From NCBI GenBank assembly GCA_006739055.1, contig AP019702.1:4303388-4367387 (forward strand): a stretch of DNA of 64,000 bases. Direction: 5' to 3'. The translations under genes and the position numbers were made by a program. Below, in pieces: positions 58,884 to 64,000 of this stretch (the stretch's first letter is position 1; each line of letters starts with the position of its first letter). This stretch comes from Allostella vacuolata. GTDB lineage: Bacteria; Pseudomonadota; Alphaproteobacteria; ATCC43930; Allostellaceae. Below the pieces are notes generated by a model. The model saw only the letters and a list, made by a program, of their open reading frames with translations. It made no database searches and had not been told where the DNA came from.

Positions 58884-59543
58884 ATGCGCGACGGAACGGC
58901 CGGCAAGTGGGCGGTTGCAGCCCTGGCGGGGCTGATGATGGCGGGGGCGGGCGCCGCGGCGGCGGCCGACTTCGATGCGAACAAGCCGGCCGGCCCGTGG
59001 ATGGTACGCGGCCGGGTGCTGGGGGTGGTGCCGCAGGAATCCGGCAAGGTCCACCAGGTGCCGGGCTCCGACATCTCGATCGACAACTCGATCGTGCCGG
59101 AACTCGACATCAGCTACTTCTTCACGCCGAACGTGGCGGTCGAGCTGATCCTCGGCGTCACCCCGCACAACATCAAGGGGTCGGGCACGCTTGACGGGGT
59201 CGATGTCGGCAAGGCGTGGCTGCTGCCGCCGACCCTGACGCTGCAGTACCACTTCACCGACTTCGGCCGCTTCAAGCCCTATGTCGGCGCCGGCATCAAC
59301 TACACCGTCTTCTTCGACCAGAAGGCCGCGGGCGGCACCGTCACCAAGCTCGATATCGAGAACAGCTTCGGCGCCGCCCTGCAGGTCGGCTTCGACTACA
59401 TGCTGGACCAGAACTGGGGCGTGAACTTCGACGTCAAGAAGCTGTTCCTGCGTCCCGACGTGAAGCTGAACGGCGGCGCGCTCACCGGCAAGGTCGACAT
59501 CGACCCGTGGCTGATCGGTGTCGGCCTCACCTATCGCTTCTGA
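58884..59543 (+). CDS. ompW: OmpW-family outer membrane protein
   Basis: A 219-residue eight-stranded porin-like protein. The signal peptide ends AGAGAAAAADF. The mature protein begins GPWMVRGRVLGVVPQESG, has NSIVPELDISYFFTPNVAVE and closes LIGVGLTYRF with the terminal Phe needed for barrel assembly. OmpW forms a narrow hydrophobic channel. ATG 58884 starts the signal peptide and has AAGGCAAGG upstream; an ATG at 58647 would run through repeat copy C and is unlikely. Confidence 0.92.
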   Translation: MRDGTAGKWAVAALAGLMMAGAGAAAAADFDANKPAGPWMVRGRVLGVVPQESGKVHQVPGSDISIDNSIVPELDISYFFTPNVAVELILGVTPHNIKGSGTLDGVDVGKAWLLPPTLTLQYHFTDFGRFKPYVGAGINYTVFFDQKAAGGTVTKLDIENSFGAALQVGFDYMLDQNWGVNFDVKKLFLRPDVKLNGGALTGKVDIDPWLIGVGLTYRF

Positions 59544-59544
59544 G

Positions 59545-59558
59545 GCGCCGGAAGGCGC
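59545..59558. terminator. Short hairpin between convergent ompW and thiC
   Basis: GCGCC-GGAA-GGCGC forms a five-pair stem with a GNRA-type loop between two convergent genes. There is no T tract; it may help end both transcripts but the evidence is weak. Confidence 0.3.
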
Positions 59559-59564
59559 GGCCGG

Positions 59565-61630
<2,066 letters not shown>

Positions 61631-61730
61631 AGGCCGATGCTGGGATCCGGCCGGCCGGCTGTCAAGCGGGACGCATGGGGGCGATGCCGTCCCCGGGGCC
61701 ATAAATGTCCGGGCCCTGCACGTCGAGGCC

Positions 61731-62546
61731 CTACACCGCGCCTTCGGTCGGGATGGCGAGGACCCGGCCGCAATGCTTGCAGTGGACGGCATCGGCGTCG
61801 TGGATCTGCAGGGCGCAGTCCGGGCATTCGAAGCGCACCTTGTTGGGCCGGAAGACCGCCTGGAGCAGGCGCAGGAACAGGGCGACGCCGATCACCATAA
61901 TGAGGACCGCCAGCAGCCGCCCGCCCGGGCCGAGCAGGGTGATGTCGCCGAAGCCGGTCGTCGTCAGGGTGGTGATGGTGAAGTAGAGCGCATCGACATA
62001 GGTGGCGATGGCCGGGTTGATCCCGTGCTGGCTGACATAGACGAGCGAGGTGACGATGAAGATGAAGACGACGAGCGTCAGCGTCCGCTGGATCACGTCC
62101 TCGAAGCGGCGGAACCAGGGCGAGCCCGCCCGCAGGTCGCGCAGCAGGTGGTAGGAGCGCATGAGGCGCAGCGCGCGGAAGATGCGCAGGAAGCCCAGAT
62201 TGTCGATCAAGGCCGGCAGGAACAGCGAGGCGATGACGGCCAGGTCCGCCAGGGTGCCGAGGCTGAGGAGCATCCGGCGGCGGTCGCGCTCGGCATAGAG
62301 GCGGGCCGCGAACTCCAGCGTCAGCAGGGCGCCGAGCGCGAAATCCACCGCCAGCAGCCAGGGCGGATCGGTGATCGAGGCGGCGGCGATGAAGACCAGG
62401 ATCGTGACCAGGTCGAAGCCGACCAGCCCGAAGCGGAACCGGCGGGCGACCGGCCCCGAGCCGAAATAGAGGCTGCGCAGCCGGGCGTGCAGCCCGGGCC
62501 GCTCGAACCCGGCGAGCGGCCCCTTCCCCCCATCCGGCTCAACCAT
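61731..62546 (-). CDS. Voltage-gated potassium channel with C-terminal zinc ribbon
   Basis: A 271-residue six-helix channel of the Kv/Eag class. The S4-like segment has regularly spaced Arg (FLRIFRALRLMRSYHLLRDL, about 119-138). The pore loop is YFTITTLTTTGFGDITL with filter TTGFGD at 196-201, one residue different from TVGYGD but known in potassium channels. After the last helix comes a zinc-ribbon with Cys241, Cys244, Cys256 and Cys259 (CPDCALQIHD...CKHCG), not a usual channel domain. The start ATG 62546 is tentative; upstream in-frame codons extend to 62636. Confidence 0.88.
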   Translation of the reverse strand: MVEPDGGKGPLAGFERPGLHARLRSLYFGSGPVARRFRFGLVGFDLVTILVFIAAASITDPPWLLAVDFALGALLTLEFAARLYAERDRRRMLLSLGTLADLAVIASLFLPALIDNLGFLRIFRALRLMRSYHLLRDLRAGSPWFRRFEDVIQRTLTLVVFIFIVTSLVYVSQHGINPAIATYVDALYFTITTLTTTGFGDITLLGPGGRLLAVLIMVIGVALFLRLLQAVFRPNKVRFECPDCALQIHDADAVHCKHCGRVLAIPTEGAV

Positions 62547-62696
62547 GGCCGGCCCATCGTCTGGCCATGCGGCGATCGGCTCCCTTGCCCGGTGCTGCCG
62601 CCGGCCAGCATAGCGGCCGGGCGGCGACGGCACCATGGCGGGCCGGGCCCGGCTGGGTCGGGTCGAGCTGGCCCGGCCCTGTCCGGGCAGGAACGG

Positions 62697-64000
62697 CTAT
62701 CTCTTCTCGATGTTCCACATCGGCGGCATCGACGGGTTCGACAGCACGCCCGACAGCCGGTCGGAGCGATAGGCGACAGGCGAGACCCACTGGCCGAAGG
62801 GCACGAACGGCACCTCCTGGTAGAGGCGCTTCGACAGGTCGAGCGCGATCGCCTTGCGCTCGGCCAGCGTCTGGGCCATCCCCCAGGAGCGGCGCAGCTC
62901 CTCGAAGCCGGCGTTGCAGGGCCAGCCGAAATTGGCCTTGTCGCAGGCCATGCTGATCCAGTTGTTGGTGATCGGGTTGGACGAGCCCAGCACCGTGGTG
63001 CCGGTGACGAAGATGTTCCACCCGCCCTGCGCCGGCGGCTCCTTCTTGCCCCGCCGGGCGGCCGTCGACCCCCAGTCCATGGCCTGCACGTCGAGCTTCA
63101 GCCCCGCCCGGCGCATCTGCTGGATCAGCACCTGGGTCGCGGGGTTGATCATCCAGTGGTCGGTCGAGTGCAGGATGGTGATCGGCTCGCCATTGTACCC
63201 GGCCGCCTTGAGGAGTTCGGCCGCCCTGGCCGGGTCGCGCCTGGCCGCCTTGTAGGGCTCGGCCCCCGCGTCGGTCTCCATCGGCGTGCCGCAGCCGAAA
63301 TAGGAGTAGCAGAGCCGCTGCAGCTTCGGGTCGGGGATGAAGGTGTTGAGGAAATCCGGCATGTGCAGGATGTGCAGCATCGCCTGGCGCGCCTCGACCT
63401 TGTCGAAGGGCGGATGCAGGTGGTTGAGCTGGATGACGCCGATGGCGCCCGCCGCCGGATGGGCGGTGATGGTGATGCCCGGCGTCGCCTCCAGGATCGG
63501 CAGGAAGTCGACCTGCGGGGCCTCGAGGAAGTCGATTTCGCCGGCGACCAGGGCCGCCTGCTGCGTCTGCGGGTCGGACAGGGAGATGAACTCGACCCGG
63601 TCGACCTTCGCCACCTTGCCGCCCGCCTGGCCGGAGGCCGGCTCCTTGCGCGGCACATAGTCCTGGAACTTGGTGTAGACGGTCTTCGACCCCGGCACCC
63701 ACTCGGCCCGCTGGAAGACGAACGGGCCGGACCCGATCATCTCCTGCACCGCCTGGAACGGGTCGGTCCGGGCGTCCTTCTCGCGCATCACCGCGGGGAG
63801 CGCGCTGCTGTTCTTGGCGAGCGTGTCGATGACGAGGCCGAACGGCGCCTTCAGCTGCCACTCGAAGGTGCGGTCGTCCTTCGGCGTCAGCGCCTCGGTA
63901 TAGCCGAACAGCACCTTGGCGCCGGCGTCGCGCGCGCCCCAGCGCTTCATCGACTGGATCACGTCGCGGGTGGTGACGGGGGTGCCGTCGTGGAACTTCA
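62697..64000 (-). CDS. Oligopeptide ABC transporter substrate-binding protein, 3' part
   Basis: The gene enters from the right edge (434 codons seen, 5' end missing) and starts here with KFHDGTPVTTRDVIQSMKRW, the 'F.dG.p.ta.dv..s..r' block of SBP_bac_5 (DppA/OppA) proteins. Further family blocks are LKAPFGLVIDTLAKNSSALP and GSGPFVFQRAEWVPGSKTVY. They bind peptides, glutathione or opines in the periplasm. Permease and ATPase genes would be outside the window. It is transcribed in the same direction as the channel gene, about 150 bases away, without an obvious link. Confidence 0.9.
   Translation of the reverse strand, partial: KFHDGTPVTTRDVIQSMKRWGARDAGAKVLFGYTEALTPKDDRTFEWQLKAPFGLVIDTLAKNSSALPAVMREKDARTDPFQAVQEMIGSGPFVFQRAEWVPGSKTVYTKFQDYVPRKEPASGQAGGKVAKVDRVEFISLSDPQTQQAALVAGEIDFLEAPQVDFLPILEATPGITITAHPAAGAIGVIQLNHLHPPFDKVEARQAMLHILHMPDFLNTFIPDPKLQRLCYSYFGCGTPMETDAGAEPYKAARRDPARAAELLKAAGYNGEPITILHSTDHWMINPATQVLIQQMRRAGLKLDVQAMDWGSTAARRGKKEPPAQGGWNIFVTGTTVLGSSNPITNNWISMACDKANFGWPCNAGFEELRRSWGMAQTLAERKAIALDLSKRLYQEVPFVPFGQWVSPVAYRSDRLSGVLSNPSMPPMWNIEKR

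Overview
The window is a GC-rich (by eye about 70 percent) bacterial chromosome segment. Several features point to an alphaproteobacterium, probably a Rhodospirillales- or Rhizobiales-type soil or water heterotroph: an OpgC-type acyltransferase, a CoxL-like form II molybdenum hydroxylase, hyuA/hyuB, a TPP-riboswitch thiC, a possible EcfG-type promoter and a perfect FNR box. No rRNA, tRNA or CRISPR array was seen, so the genus cannot be fixed.

Positions 1 to about 20.8 kb hold the late region of a siphophage-type prophage, or a domesticated relative, read right to left on the minus strand. The order is two small regulatory-looking genes, small and large terminase, portal, XkdF-like protease with a companion protein, head decoration protein, major capsid protein, head-tail connectors, tail terminator, tail tube, tail assembly chaperones with a textbook -1 slippery site, tape measure, a large glycine-rich tail hub split by a one-base frameshift, and further tail genes running off the left edge. 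A cupin gene on the opposite strand interrupts the capsid block like a phage moron. A divergent XRE/S24 autoprotease repressor closes the element. No integrase, replication or lysis gene is visible in this window.

From 20.8 to 35.7 kb there is a mixed chromosomal region: a GT4 glycosyltransferase, a thioredoxin-fold/2OG-Fe(II) oxygenase fusion, an orphan CoxL-like subunit translationally coupled to cysQ, an orphan ParA, a BtuFCD/HmuTUV-type metal-chelate importer, an OpgC acyltransferase followed by two SGNH-hydrolase-like periplasmic proteins, a PRC-barrel-like envelope protein, an SDR lacking its catalytic Tyr/Lys, and a small membrane protein.

From 35.8 to 57.3 kb the region is rich in amide, hydantoin and gamma-glutamyl metabolism: amidase, acetamidase/formamidase, EamA exporter, gamma-glutamyltransferase, hyuA, hyuB, an N-carbamoyl-amino-acid hydrolase and an NMT1-type ABC importer. 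These are interleaved with a Fic AMP-transferase, an enolase-superfamily dehydratase, leuCD, a patatin-like lipase, a threonine/serine dehydratase and two toxin-antitoxin loci (a decayed parDE and an intact higBA). From 57.4 kb on come a CapA-like phosphatase, a tiny lipoprotein, an FNR-box-controlled OmpW porin, riboswitch-controlled thiC, a potassium channel with a zinc ribbon, and a truncated oligopeptide-binding protein.

Three copies of a roughly 100-base palindromic element, with 28-base inverted arms, sit between genes at 40.1, 46.0 and 58.7 kb.
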